Source: Streptomyces sp. WZ-12 (GTDB taxonomy: Bacteria > Actinomycetota > Actinomycetes > Streptomycetales > Streptomycetaceae). From it: 64,000 nucleotides of DNA. The translations under genes and the position numbers were made by a program. The notes under the pieces are model-generated. The model saw only the letters and a list, made by a program, of their open reading frames with translations, did not search any database and was not told the DNA's origin. Location: positions 1,922,001 through 1,986,000 of the forward strand of contig NZ_CP118574.1 of assembly GCF_028898845.1 (NCBI RefSeq), written 5' to 3'. Below are positions 33,953-43,060 of the stretch, in pieces; the first letter of the stretch is position 1, and every line of letters starts with the position of its first letter.

Positions 33953-35914
33953 CTACGGCAGCCGGCTGAGCAGTGCCGGCGGGGCGATGCCGGCGGCGGG
34001 CCGGACCAGGTGGCCGGCCGTCGGGGAGCCCGCGGTGGCCCGGGCGAGGGCCGGGGCGCCGCCGGTCAGCGGGAGCCGGGCGGTGGTGCGGGGCAGGTCG
34101 AGGGTGAGGGTGGGGCGGGAGGCGGGCGGGTCGATCAGGTCCTTGTCGGTACCGGCGACGATGAGCGCGAGCCGGTGGCCGGCGGGCACGATGTGGTCGC
34201 TGGCGGCGAGTTGGACGGTGAGGGTGTAGGGCTTGCCGGGGGTGAGCGGGTGGCCGTGCTGCGGGTCGGTGGCGTGGCCGAGGTCGGCCCAGCCGCGGCT
34301 GAAGACGGTGAAGCCGACCTTGCGGGTGTCGGCGGCGGTGTCCTTGAAGCAGCCGGTGTCGCCGGTGGTGCCGGCGCCCCAGCAGCTCGTGGTGGTGCGG
34401 GTGACGATGCCCTCGCCGGCGCCGGCGTAGTTGCGGATGGTGTCCGGGCCGAGGTCGACGAGGACGGCGGAGAGGCGGGCGCTGGTGGTGCTGGGGGTGG
34501 CGGTGACGGTGACCGTGCCGGCGCCGGAGAGCCGCAGCGGGGCGGTCAACGGGCCGGTGGTGAAGCCCGCCTTGGCCGGGGTGGCCCGGTCGATGGCGCC
34601 GGCCCAGTCGGCCTCGCCCAGCTCGGGGTCGTCGGTGAAGGTGGCGCTCTGGCCGGCCGGGGTGGCGCGGGTGCCGAGCGCGCCGACGCCGGCGGTGGTG
34701 CCGTTGCGCGGGTGCAGGGTGACCGCCGCGGTGCCGGCGGCGGGCCAACGGGCGTCCGTGGCCCAGGAGTCGGGGTGGCGCTCGATGTCGGCCATGGGGG
34801 CGCGGTCGATGCCGTTGGCGTAGCCCATCAGGTAGTGGTCGAACCACTGGTGGAGGGTGCGCACCCAGTCGGTGCGGCGGTAGTCGAAGGGGTCGACGTG
34901 GCCGGTCTGGGAGAGCCAGATCTTGCGCTGGACGCCGTGCCGGGCGAGCGCGTCCCACCACTGGCCGAAGTGCTTGGTGCGGACGTTGAGGTCCTGCATG
35001 CCGTGGACGAGGAAGACGCTGGCGCGCACCTTGTCGGCGCCTCGGACGTAGTCCCGCTCGGTCCACAGGTCGGTCCAGTCGCCGTTGCGCGGGGCGCCCT
35101 TGACCAGTTTCTGTTGGACGGCGGCGCAGTTCTTGTGCGCGGCGGGGCTCTCGACGGCGCTGGCCAGGCCGTCGGGGCCGGAGTCGTAGAGCGGGGCGCC
35201 CTGTTGGAAGTAGTAGTCGTACCAGGAGGAGATGCCGGAGATCGGGACGATGGTCTTCAGGCCCGGGACGCCGGTGGCGGCGACGCCGTTGGCGATGGTG
35301 GCGTCCCAACTCTTGCCGATCATCCCGGTGTTGCCGTTGGACCAGTCCGCGGTGACGGCTCTGCCTCCGGAGCGGGCGGAGTAGCCGCGGGCCCGGCCGT
35401 TCAACCAGTCGACGACGGCCTTGGCGGACTGGACGTCGGAGCGGCCGCCGACGTCGACACAGCCGTCGGAGCGGTTGGTGCCGGCCAGGTCGACGAGGAC
35501 GGTCGCATAGCCGCGGGGCACGAAGTAGTTGTCGTAGAAGAGCGGGAACTGGACCGGGCGGCCCTGGGCGTCATAGGTCTTCTTCTGGTTGTCGTTGCCG
35601 CGCCCGCAGCAGGAGTAGTACGGGCTGGCGTCCATGATCACCGGGACCTTGTGGCCCTGCTTGGCGGGCTCGGAGGGCCGGATGATGTCGGCGGCGACCC
35701 GGTCCGGGTGACCCCTGCCGTCGCCGTCGAGCCCGGTGTCCACCCAGACCGTCTCGCGGATGGCGTGGGCGTAGGAGTAGACGGGGGTGCTCTCCCCGGG
35801 CGCGCGGGCCGCGGACGCAGTCCCGGGGGCGGCGAGCAGTGCGAGGAGGGCGAGGACGGCGGTCAGGACGAGGGATTTCCAAGGGGGGTGGGGGGTTGCT
35901 CTGCGTATCGTCAC
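33953..35914 (-). CDS. Secreted Xaa-Pro dipeptidyl-peptidase (S15/CocE-like)
   Basis: A 653-residue exported alpha/beta-hydrolase. The signal peptide is VLTAVLALLALLAAPGTASA. The catalytic serine lies in MIGKSWDATI, the aspartate in VHGMQDLNV, and the histidine in LSQTGHVDP. The C-terminal ~200 residues form the jelly-roll PepX_C domain (RLALIVAGTDKDL). Such enzymes remove X-Pro dipeptides or cleave esters. It is 85 nt upstream of the M14 gene, in the same direction, and divergent from the M1 peptidase gene with 165 bp between. Confidence 0.9.
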   Translation of the reverse strand: MTIRRATPHPPWKSLVLTAVLALLALLAAPGTASAARAPGESTPVYSYAHAIRETVWVDTGLDGDGRGHPDRVAADIIRPSEPAKQGHKVPVIMDASPYYSCCGRGNDNQKKTYDAQGRPVQFPLFYDNYFVPRGYATVLVDLAGTNRSDGCVDVGGRSDVQSAKAVVDWLNGRARGYSARSGGRAVTADWSNGNTGMIGKSWDATIANGVAATGVPGLKTIVPISGISSWYDYYFQQGAPLYDSGPDGLASAVESPAAHKNCAAVQQKLVKGAPRNGDWTDLWTERDYVRGADKVRASVFLVHGMQDLNVRTKHFGQWWDALARHGVQRKIWLSQTGHVDPFDYRRTDWVRTLHQWFDHYLMGYANGIDRAPMADIERHPDSWATDARWPAAGTAAVTLHPRNGTTAGVGALGTRATPAGQSATFTDDPELGEADWAGAIDRATPAKAGFTTGPLTAPLRLSGAGTVTVTATPSTTSARLSAVLVDLGPDTIRNYAGAGEGIVTRTTTSCWGAGTTGDTGCFKDTAADTRKVGFTVFSRGWADLGHATDPQHGHPLTPGKPYTLTVQLAASDHIVPAGHRLALIVAGTDKDLIDPPASRPTLTLDLPRTTARLPLTGGAPALARATAGSPTAGHLVRPAAGIAPPALLSRLP

Positions 35915-36079
35915 GGGCGGACGGTAGCGCGGGTCAACTCCCGTGCAGAAGGGGGCGTTACGGGGTGCGTGTCGATGAGATGTCGGTCATGTGTCGGATG
36001 TGGCCATGGACATGACGCGGCACGCGATGCGCACATAGGCTCCGGAAGAGTTCCACCACCCCTACGAGTTGGAGGACTC

Positions 36080-37567
36080 GTGCGTCACAGACTCCTGGTG
36101 CCGGGTGCGGCGGCGCTCAGCCTGATGCTGGCGATCCCGGCGTCGGCGGCCGACTTCACACCCGGTGCCCCCGGCGTGGGCGACAGCTACTACCCCGAGA
36201 GCGGCAACGGCGGGTACCGCGTCTCCCACTACGACCTGCGGCTGAAGTACCAGCCGAAGACGGACCTGTTGGAGGGCACGGCGACCCTGCTCGCCAAGAC
36301 CACCCAGGACCTCTCCCGCTTCAACCTGGACTTCGGCCTGAAGGTCAGCGAGGTCCGGGTCAACGGCAAGAAGGCCGCCTTCGCCACCTCCGGCAAGCAC
36401 GAGTTGGAGGTCACTCCGCCCGCGGGCCTTCCCAAGGGCGAGGACATCAGCGTGGTGGTCCGCTACGCGGGCAAGCCCTCGGAGTTGAAGATCGACGGCT
36501 TCACCGCCTGGGCGCGCACGCCGGACGGCGGGGTGGTGGCGCAGGAGCCGGACTCGGCGGTGTGGTGGTTCCCCAGCAACGACCACCCCAGCAACAAGGC
36601 GACGTACGACATCTCCATCGCGGTGCCGGACGGCACCCAGGCGCTGAGCAACGGCGTACTGGCCTCGAAGACCTCCAAGTTGGGCTGGACGCGCTACAAC
36701 TGGCGCTCGGACAAGCCGCAGGCGACGTATCTGACGACGCTGGCGATCGGCAAGTTCGACATCACCACGGACACCACCGCCGACGGCACCCCGGTGATCA
36801 ACGCGGTCAGCCCTGACCTGGGCGCCAACCTGGGGTCGGCGCGGGCCAGTATCGAGCGCACCACCGAGGTCACCGAGTGGCTGGAGAGCGTCTTCGGCCC
36901 GTACCCGTTCAACTCGGTCGGCGGCTACGTCCCCAACGTCCCCGCGCACTACGCGCTGGAGACCCAGACCCGCCCCTTCTACGGCAAGCAGGCCTTCGAC
37001 AAGGGGACGAACGTCTCGGTCGTGGTGCACGAGTTGGCGCACCAGTGGTACGGCGACAGCGTGTCGCTGAAGGACTGGAAGGACATCTGGATCAACGAGG
37101 GCTTCGCCGCGTACAGCCAGTGGCTGTGGTCGGAGAAGGAGGGCGAGGGCACCGCCCAGCAGTTGGCGGACTACGTCTACGCCCAACACCCGGCCGACGA
37201 CCCGTTCTGGACGGTGAAGCCGGGCGACCCGGGCGCGGACAAGCAGTTCGACTCGGCGGTCTACGACCGCGGTGCGCTGGCCCTCCAGGCGCTCCGCGTC
37301 AAGCTGGGCGACAAGGTCTTCTTCGGCCTGCTGAAGTCCTGGCCGACCGAGCACCGGTACGGCAACGCCTCCGTCGGCGACTTCGTGAAGTTCGCCGAGC
37401 AGAAGTCCGGCAAGCCGCTGGCGGACTTCTTCGACACCTGGCTGTTCCAACCGACCAAGCCGCAAACCGGCGCGGGCGCCCGGGCGTTCGTCGCGCGGGG
37501 CCCGGTGGCCCAGCCCAAGTCCTGGAAGCAGATCGCGGCCACCCACGACGTGCACGACGGCCGCTGA
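36080..37567 (+). CDS. Secreted M1 family aminopeptidase-like metalloprotease
   Basis: A 495-residue precursor with signal peptide (LLVPGAAALSLMLAIPASA). The gluzincin zinc site is intact: HELAHQWYGD and, 18 residues on, WINEGFAAYSQW supplying the third ligand. The exopeptidase motif is partly changed: instead of GxMEN the protein reads VPAHYALETQT, a known variation among short bacterial M1 proteins. Only the first two M1 domains are present; there is no long C-terminal helical domain. The GTG has GGAGG 4 nt upstream. A 50-bp perfect palindrome ends the gene. Confidence 0.9.
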   Translation: MRHRLLVPGAAALSLMLAIPASAADFTPGAPGVGDSYYPESGNGGYRVSHYDLRLKYQPKTDLLEGTATLLAKTTQDLSRFNLDFGLKVSEVRVNGKKAAFATSGKHELEVTPPAGLPKGEDISVVVRYAGKPSELKIDGFTAWARTPDGGVVAQEPDSAVWWFPSNDHPSNKATYDISIAVPDGTQALSNGVLASKTSKLGWTRYNWRSDKPQATYLTTLAIGKFDITTDTTADGTPVINAVSPDLGANLGSARASIERTTEVTEWLESVFGPYPFNSVGGYVPNVPAHYALETQTRPFYGKQAFDKGTNVSVVVHELAHQWYGDSVSLKDWKDIWINEGFAAYSQWLWSEKEGEGTAQQLADYVYAQHPADDPFWTVKPGDPGADKQFDSAVYDRGALALQALRVKLGDKVFFGLLKSWPTEHRYGNASVGDFVKFAEQKSGKPLADFFDTWLFQPTKPQTGAGARAFVARGPVAQPKSWKQIAATHDVHDGR

Positions 37568-37570
37568 CAC

Positions 37571-37620
37571 GGGCGTCCGGGCTGTGGTCGGGCGCGCGCC
37601 CGACCACAGCCCGGACGCCC
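37571..37620. terminator. 50-bp perfect palindrome, bidirectional terminator
   Basis: Two exactly complementary 25-bp arms meet without a spacer between the stop of the M1 gene and the stop of the convergent MpaB-type gene. It ends at the base before that second stop codon. This should terminate both transcripts. Confidence 0.8.
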
Positions 37621-38511
37621 TCAGCGGTGGGCCGCCCGGTACTCCCGGCGGGCCCGCCGCGCGGCCGGCAGGAACCGCAGCCGCTCCGGCAGCACCGGGA
37701 CCACCAGCCGCACCACCAGGCCCAGTCGGCGCAGTCGGCGCTCCTGGGCGTCGGTCCACGGCAGGCCGATGGCGCGCCGGGCGTCCGGCGGCATCAGCCC
37801 GATGGTCAGGAACCGGCGGAAGCGGAGGAAGCCCGGCCGGAGCGCCGGCCAGCTCAGCCGGAGCAGCAACCGCAGCCACCGGGGACCGCGGTCGGGCGCC
37901 GGCACCGGCTGGTCGGTGGCGATCAACTCCCGTACCACCGCGGTCTGTTCGATCTCGGTGTCGAGAACCTTGCGGTAGTAGGGCCAGAACTCCTCGATGG
38001 TCTGGGGCATGTCCCGGTCGTGGATGCCGAGGATCCGGCCGACCCGGAGCCACTCCGCGTAGAGCTGCCGCTCCTGGGCGGGGGTGAAGGGACGGCCGAG
38101 GTAGCGCTGGGCGTGCCGGAAGACGGGGTAGCCGGTGGCGTGCACCCAGGAGAAGTAGGCGGGGGTGAGCGCGTGGTAGGTGCGGCCGTGCGCGTCGGTG
38201 CCCTGGATGGTCCGGTGCAGTCTCCGCAACCGCCGGCCCTCCTCGGCCGCGGCCGGCCCGCCGTACACCCAGAGCTGGTACGAGGCGAGGGACCGCTCGC
38301 CGCGGCCCCAGGGGTCGGTGCGGAAGACCGAGTGGTCGTCGACGCCCGCGCCCACCGCGGGGTGGGCGACCTGGAGGGTCAGCGCGGCGGGCAGGGACAG
38401 CAGGGTCCGGACGTCCCCGACGAGCGACCAGAGCACGCCGCCGGGCGGTGGGGGTGCGGGGTCGGTGGGTTCGGGCGCCTTTCGTACCGTGTTCATACCG
38501 TTACTCATCAT
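37621..38511 (-). CDS. MpaB/DUF2236 family oxygenase-like protein
   Basis: A 296-residue protein of the family that includes rubber oxygenase (Lcp) and fungal MpaB, heme-binding enzymes acting on isoprenoid substrates. Conserved segments are LQVAHPAVGAGVDDHS (putative heme-ligand histidine), GTDAHGRTYHALTP and FSWVHATG. The ATG at 38511 overlaps the stop of the truncated paralogue (ATGA). ATGs at 38508 and 38496 are alternatives; none has a strong ribosome site. A shortened copy of the same family lies immediately upstream. The substrate is unknown. Confidence 0.85.
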   Translation of the reverse strand: MMSNGMNTVRKAPEPTDPAPPPPGGVLWSLVGDVRTLLSLPAALTLQVAHPAVGAGVDDHSVFRTDPWGRGERSLASYQLWVYGGPAAAEEGRRLRRLHRTIQGTDAHGRTYHALTPAYFSWVHATGYPVFRHAQRYLGRPFTPAQERQLYAEWLRVGRILGIHDRDMPQTIEEFWPYYRKVLDTEIEQTAVVRELIATDQPVPAPDRGPRWLRLLLRLSWPALRPGFLRFRRFLTIGLMPPDARRAIGLPWTDAQERRLRRLGLVVRLVVPVLPERLRFLPAARRARREYRAAHR

Positions 38512-38813
38512 ACGGCGGCCCCCAACGGCCGGCGGGTCCACGGGTCGGTACCGGGCCGGTGGGTGGCCCAGTAGGCCAGGAAGAGCGCCGGGGTGATCCG
38601 CAGCGGCGGCGGCACCGGCGCCATCAGGCACCGCACCACCCGGGCGAACCTCCGCAGCCGCCGCTGCTGCCGGTCGCTCCAGGCGAGCCCGAACCGCTCG
38701 CGGAGGACGGGCGGCAACGTGCCGACGGTGACCAGCAGCGCGTAGTGGGCGGCGAACGAGGCGGCGACCCGCGCCGGCGCTTCCGACTGCGCCCTGGGCG
38801 CGGCCGTCCTCAC
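38508..38813 (-). pseudogene. Truncated MpaB/DUF2236 paralogue (C-terminal remnant)
   Basis: A frame of about 100 codons starts with a GTG 24 nt after the regulator pseudogene. It aligns only with the last ~75 residues of the downstream intact protein: LRERFGLAWSDRQQRRLRRF here matches RRAIGLPWTDAQERRLRRLG there. The catalytic and histidine-bearing N-terminal two thirds are absent. It is best read as the residue of a tandem duplicate, though the short frame is still open and could be translated. Confidence 0.7.
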
Positions 38814-38836
38814 CAGCGGCCGGCGGCCGGCTCCGC

Positions 38837-39470
38837 TCAGCGGTCCAGCAGCGGAGTCGGATACCTCCGGGCGAACCCCCTCGCCTGCTCGTCGTCGTTC
38901 AGCGCGAAGCAACTCACCGGATTCAGCAGGAAGGAGACGGTGATCCGGACCATCAGCTCGGCGACCGCCGTCGGATCCCCCGCGACCTCCCCGGGAACGC
39001 CCCCTCCTGCCGCTGCGCCCTGCGCAGATGCCCCGCGAGGTATCCCCGCATCGCCAGGAACGAGGGCCCGCTCTCCAACGTGAGGTACGGCAGCATGGTC
39101 TCCGGCTCCAGCCGCAGCAGCCCGCCGATCAACGGGTGCCCCCGGATCAGCCGCAGGACGGCGGCGAACCCCTCCACCATCCGCTCCTCCATCGTCGGCA
39201 ACCCGGCCACCGCCGCGTCCACCTCGGCGACGAAGTGCCGATACTCGCGCAGCGGCACCCGTTGCACCAACTCGCCCTTGCTGCCCACCCGTCGGTACAC
39301 CGTGACCCGCGAGACCCCGGCCCGTTTGGCCACGTCGTCGACGGTGGACCGGCGCAGCCCGAAGGTCATGAACTGCTCCCGCGCCGCGCCCAGGATCCGC
39401 TCGGTCAGCGCGCCCCGTCGCCCGGCCCGCTCTCCAGCGCCCGGGCCAGCAGCCGCCCTTCGTCCGCCAT
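38837..39470 (-). pseudogene. TetR-family regulator with two frameshifts
   Basis: The ATG at 39470 has GGAGGGGG upstream and starts MADEGRLLARALESG. That frame closes after about 21 codons. The helix-turn-helix (STVDDVAKRAGVSRVTVYRR) and most of the ligand domain continue one frame away. The last ~50 residues (AVAELMVRITVSFLLNP to the stop at 38837) lie in yet another frame. The second shift is in a GGGG run near 39000, the first near 39410. Joined, the pieces make a normal ~200-residue TetR protein. Either this is a true pseudogene or two indel errors occurred. Confidence 0.75.
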
Positions 39471-39791
39471 CGGTCCCCCTCCGCAGAGCCGCCGCCCACC
39501 GACGGCACCCCGCCAGCGACAGACACACTGACCGAATCACGTCGTAACGACGCCCAGCGCAACGGGCATTCCGCGGCGCGGACGGCCTTCCCGCCAGCGG
39601 GTGGGGCGCGCCCACGACCCGGCCGCGGCCGGCGACTTGTGCACCGAGGGGCTCCGGCGGGACGCCACCCGCGCGCGCCGTGATCCGTCCATCTCCTACC
39701 CGCCGGGAGGTTACCTAGAAGTAACCCAGGCTGATTTGATGTGCGTCGCCGGTTCATTCCCGCCAACCCCCCATCTGCACAGGGAGATTCC
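39471..39791. promoter_or_regulatory. Intergenic region between TetR pseudogene and sphingomyelinase gene
   Basis: These 321 bp carry no supported gene. The right part contains the operator-like inverted repeat at 39709-39726 and should hold the sphingomyelinase promoter. Confidence 0.5.
39709..39726. promoter_or_regulatory. Operator-like inverted repeat GGTTAC-N6-GTAACC
   Basis: Perfect 6-bp arms with a 6-bp spacer lie 65 bp upstream of the sphingomyelinase start and in the shared region with the TetR pseudogene. Size and position suit a TetR dimer site. Confidence 0.55.
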
Positions 39792-40763
39792 GTGCCGCAC
39801 TCCGCGCAGCGTACGTCCCGGGCCGCCGCGATCGCCGCGGCCCTCGCCGCCACGCTGGCCGTCGCGTCCCCCACCGCGTCGGCCGCGAGCGCCCCCCGGC
39901 TCAAGGTGCTCACCTACAACACCTTCCTCATGAGCAAGAACCTCTATCCCAACTGGGGCCAGGACCACCGGGCCCAGGCCATCCCCGCCGCGGACTTCTT
40001 CCACGGCAATGACGTCGTCGTGCTCCAGGAAGCCTTCGACAACTCCGCCTCCGACGCCCTCAAGTCCCGGGCGGCCGCCGAGTATCCGCACCAGACCCCG
40101 GTGGTCGGCCGCAGCAAGAGCGGCTGGGACGCCACCGGCGGCGCCTACTCGTCCGTCGTGCCCGAGGACGGCGGGGTGACGCTGCTCAGCAAGTGGCCGA
40201 TCCTGCGCAAGGAGCAGTACATCTACAAGGACTCCTGCGGCTCGGACTCCTTCTCCAACAAGGGCTTCGTCTACGCGGAGTTGGACGTGGCCGGCGCCAG
40301 GGTGCACGTGGTCGGCACGCACACCCAGTCCACCGACTCGGGCTGCAGGGCCGGCGAGGCCGCCGCCGACCGCGCCAAGCAGCTCAAGGAGATGAACGCC
40401 TTCCTCGACGCCCGGCACATCCCGGCGGACGAGGAGGTGATGGTCGCCGGCGACTTGAACATCGACTTCCACGGCGCCGAGTACCAGGCCCTGCTGGCCA
40501 ACGGCGACCTGGCCCCCGCGGACAGCCGCACCGGCCACCCGTACTCCTTCGACACCCACGAGAACTCGATCGCGTCGTACCGCTACCCGAACGACCCCCG
40601 CGAGGACCTGGACTACGTGCTGTTCCGCAACGGCCATGCCCGGCCGGCCGGTTGGCGCAACACGGTGGTCAAGGAGGACTCGGCGCCCTGGACCGTCTCC
40701 AGTTGGGGCAAGAAGTACACCTACACCAACCTCTCCGACCACTACCCGCTCGTCGCCGGCTGA
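39792..40763 (+). CDS. Secreted sphingomyelin phosphodiesterase (sphingomyelinase C)
   Basis: A 323-residue precursor with a signal peptide (AAAIAAALAATLAVASPTASA). The mature part is a DNase-I-like phosphodiesterase domain: YNTFLMSKNLYPNWGQ, metal glutamate in VVVLQEAFDN, GTHTQSTD, the catalytic AGDLNIDFH and the terminal SDHYPLVAG histidine. The motifs fit bacterial neutral sphingomyelinases, which hydrolyse sphingomyelin to ceramide and phosphocholine. The GTG has AGGGAG 5 nt upstream. It may have been controlled by the neighbouring TetR gene, now broken. Confidence 0.9.
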   Translation: MPHSAQRTSRAAAIAAALAATLAVASPTASAASAPRLKVLTYNTFLMSKNLYPNWGQDHRAQAIPAADFFHGNDVVVLQEAFDNSASDALKSRAAAEYPHQTPVVGRSKSGWDATGGAYSSVVPEDGGVTLLSKWPILRKEQYIYKDSCGSDSFSNKGFVYAELDVAGARVHVVGTHTQSTDSGCRAGEAAADRAKQLKEMNAFLDARHIPADEEVMVAGDLNIDFHGAEYQALLANGDLAPADSRTGHPYSFDTHENSIASYRYPNDPREDLDYVLFRNGHARPAGWRNTVVKEDSAPWTVSSWGKKYTYTNLSDHYPLVAG

Positions 40764-40842
40764 TCCGGCGCGCGGTCCGTAGCCCCGGTGGCCCCCTGAC
40801 CTCGTGGACCCCCTGGACCCCGCGGGACGGCAGCCCGGAGCG

Positions 40843-41376
40843 TCAGCCGTCGTAGACCGTCACGGCCACCCCGCGCTCGACCAGCCGGCGGGATATCAGC
40901 GGCTCCATCCGGGACCAGGTCCCGCCGGCCAGGCCGCAGCCGATCCGCGGCATGTGGACCGAGGCCCCCACCTCGACGGCCCGCTCCGCGACCCGGCCGA
41001 GGCCCGCGGCTATCGCCTCGTACCGCACCGGCGCCCCCGTCCCGCCGATGGGGGCGCCCGCCGGTCGATCGGAGCCGCGGACCCGGCGGGCCGTCCCGCG
41101 CTGCCCGATGACGTTGGCCACCCACAACTCCTCGCCGACCGGCACGAATTGCACGGCGCCCAGCCCGAAGTCGTTCCCCGCGCGCTCCCGGTACCAGCGG
41201 CGGTAGGCCCGCTCCGGCTCCGGCCAGCGGCGGGAGAGGGCGCGGACGAAGCCCTTGCCCCAGCCCCCGACGTCATTGCAGACGTGCACGATCATCTTGA
41301 CGCCCGCGCCCTGCGGCGCGGTGGCATCACCGTCGACATAGGTGATGGCGGCGTCGATCCCCGTTTTCTCAGCCAT
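40843..41376 (-). CDS. Macro domain protein (ADP-ribose-binding, ALC1/TARG1-like)
   Basis: A 177-residue single macro domain. The N-terminus ITYVDGDATAPQGAGVKMIVHVCND gives the ADP-ribose pocket (GDAT and the VHVCND asparagine), and the distal loop is IGCGLAGGTW. These domains bind ADP-ribose or remove it from proteins or nucleic acids. An insertion around residues 110-125 rich in Gly, Ala and Pro is unusual and contains a short DNA motif seen elsewhere in the window. No ADP-ribosyltransferase gene is adjacent. The ATG at 41376 is chosen over an upstream in-frame start with no ribosome site. Confidence 0.88.
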   Translation of the reverse strand: MAEKTGIDAAITYVDGDATAPQGAGVKMIVHVCNDVGGWGKGFVRALSRRWPEPERAYRRWYRERAGNDFGLGAVQFVPVGEELWVANVIGQRGTARRVRGSDRPAGAPIGGTGAPVRYEAIAAGLGRVAERAVEVGASVHMPRIGCGLAGGTWSRMEPLISRRLVERGVAVTVYDG

Positions 41377-41488
41377 GTCCCAACGGTACGGGCGACCACT
41401 GACAACGGGCCGGACGCGCCAGGGCGGCCGCGGTGCCCCTCGGGCCCCGCGGCCGCCCAATCAGCGCGAACCTCCGTCCGCGCGCGCC

Positions 41489-42949
41489 CTATTCGGCGAG
41501 TTCGCGCTCCTCCGCGATCCGGCGCACCCGGCCGCGCACCACGAACCAGCCGACGACCAGGGCCGCCGCGAGGACCGGAACCATCAGCACGGTCTGGCGG
41601 CCGACGCCCTTGTCGAACCACATCAGCACGATCACCCCGAGCAGGAAGACGATGGTGGCGATGTCCGTGACCGGCGTGCCCGGCAGTCGGAAGCGCGGGC
41701 GCTCCAAGAGGCCCGCCTTGGCCCGGCGGACGAACGCCATGTGACAGACCATGATCGTGCACCAGGTGCTGATGATGCCCAGCGCCGCGATGTTGATCAC
41801 GATCTCGAACGCCTTGCCCGGCAACCAGTAGTTGAGCCCGACGCCGAGCACGCACACCGTGGAGGTGAGCATGATGCCGCCGTAGGGGACCTGGCTGCGG
41901 TTCATCCGGGCGGCGAACTTCGGCGCGGAGCCGGCCATCGACATCGAGCGCAGGATGCGACCGGTGGAGTAGAGGCCGGAGTTGAGGCTGGACATCGCCG
42001 CGGTGAGCACGACGAGGTTCATCACATCGCCCGCGTGCGGGATGCCCACGTGGGACAGCACGGTGACGAAGGGACTCTCGTTGGCGCTGAAGACGTTCCA
42101 CGGCAACAGCATCGCCAGCAGGAGCACCGAGCCGACGTAGAAGATCCCCACCCGCCACATGATCGAGTTCACGGCCTTGGGCACGACCTTCTGCGGATCG
42201 CTGGTCTCACCAGCGGTGACGCCGACCAGTTCGACCGCGGAGTAGGCGAAGACCACGCCCTGGAGCACGACCACCACGGGCAGCAGACCGGTCGGGAAGA
42301 GCCCGCCGTGGTCGCTGATCAGATGCAGGCCCGGGGTGTGTCCGTCGACCGGGTGCTGGGTGGCCAGCAGGAAGATCCCGATGAACATGAAGGCGACCAG
42401 CGCCGCGACCTTGATGATGGCGAACCAGAACTCCAGCTCGCCGAAGATCTTCACCGAGATCAGGTTGACCGTGAGCACCACTGCCAGCGCGATCAGCGCC
42501 ATCACCCACTGCGGGATGCTGGTGAACATGCTCCAGTAATGCGTGTAGAGGGCGATCGCGGTGATGTCGGCGATACCGGTGGTCGACCAGTTGACGACGT
42601 ACATCCACCCCGCGACGTAGGCGCCCTTCTCGCCCAGGAACTCCCGGGCGTAGGAGACGAACGAGCCGGACGACGGGCGGTGCACCACCAGTTCGCCGAG
42701 GGCCCGGACGACGAAGAAGGCGAAGAGGCCGCAGACCGCGTAGGCGATGGCCAGCCCGGGACCGGCGGAGTGCAGTCGGCCGCCGGCTCCCAGGAAGAGG
42801 CCGGTGCCGATCGCGCCGCCGATGGCGATCATGTTGATGTGCCGGCCCTTGAGGGCCTTGCTGTAGCCGGCGTCCCCCGCGTCCTGCCGGATCCCGCTCC
42901 CCCCGTCCGATGATCGCTCGGATGCATCCACGACGGTTTTTGTGCTCAC
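41489..42949 (-). CDS. Amino acid permease (APC superfamily, AnsP/CycA-like)
   Basis: A 486-residue, 12-helix transporter. The first helix contains the APC signature IAIGGAIGTGLFLGAGG, and later segments such as GWMYVVNWSTTGIAD and AVELVGVTAGETSDPQKVVP match the amino-acid/proton symporter family of asparagine, GABA and D-serine/D-alanine/glycine permeases. The N-terminal 45 residues are polar and cytosolic. The GTG at 42949 has no clear ribosome site. It is separated from the ligase gene by 111 bp and appears monocistronic. Substrate uncertain within neutral amino acids. Confidence 0.9.
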   Translation of the reverse strand: MSTKTVVDASERSSDGGSGIRQDAGDAGYSKALKGRHINMIAIGGAIGTGLFLGAGGRLHSAGPGLAIAYAVCGLFAFFVVRALGELVVHRPSSGSFVSYAREFLGEKGAYVAGWMYVVNWSTTGIADITAIALYTHYWSMFTSIPQWVMALIALAVVLTVNLISVKIFGELEFWFAIIKVAALVAFMFIGIFLLATQHPVDGHTPGLHLISDHGGLFPTGLLPVVVVLQGVVFAYSAVELVGVTAGETSDPQKVVPKAVNSIMWRVGIFYVGSVLLLAMLLPWNVFSANESPFVTVLSHVGIPHAGDVMNLVVLTAAMSSLNSGLYSTGRILRSMSMAGSAPKFAARMNRSQVPYGGIMLTSTVCVLGVGLNYWLPGKAFEIVINIAALGIISTWCTIMVCHMAFVRRAKAGLLERPRFRLPGTPVTDIATIVFLLGVIVLMWFDKGVGRQTVLMVPVLAAALVVGWFVVRGRVRRIAEERELAE

Positions 42950-43060
42950 TACTGGTTCATCTCGCTTTCGGAGAGCTCGACCACGACTGGCACCGCGGGT
43001 CGCGCGAACGGCCAGTCGGCACACCTTCCCCGAAGAGTGGCCCCCCGTCTGTGTGCGACA

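Noticed and set aside
33326..37567. Single 1413-codon plus-strand frame ending in the M1 peptidase
   Set aside because: The first ~918 codons are antisense to two peptidase genes. A GTG with GGAGG and a signal peptide marks the real start at 36080.
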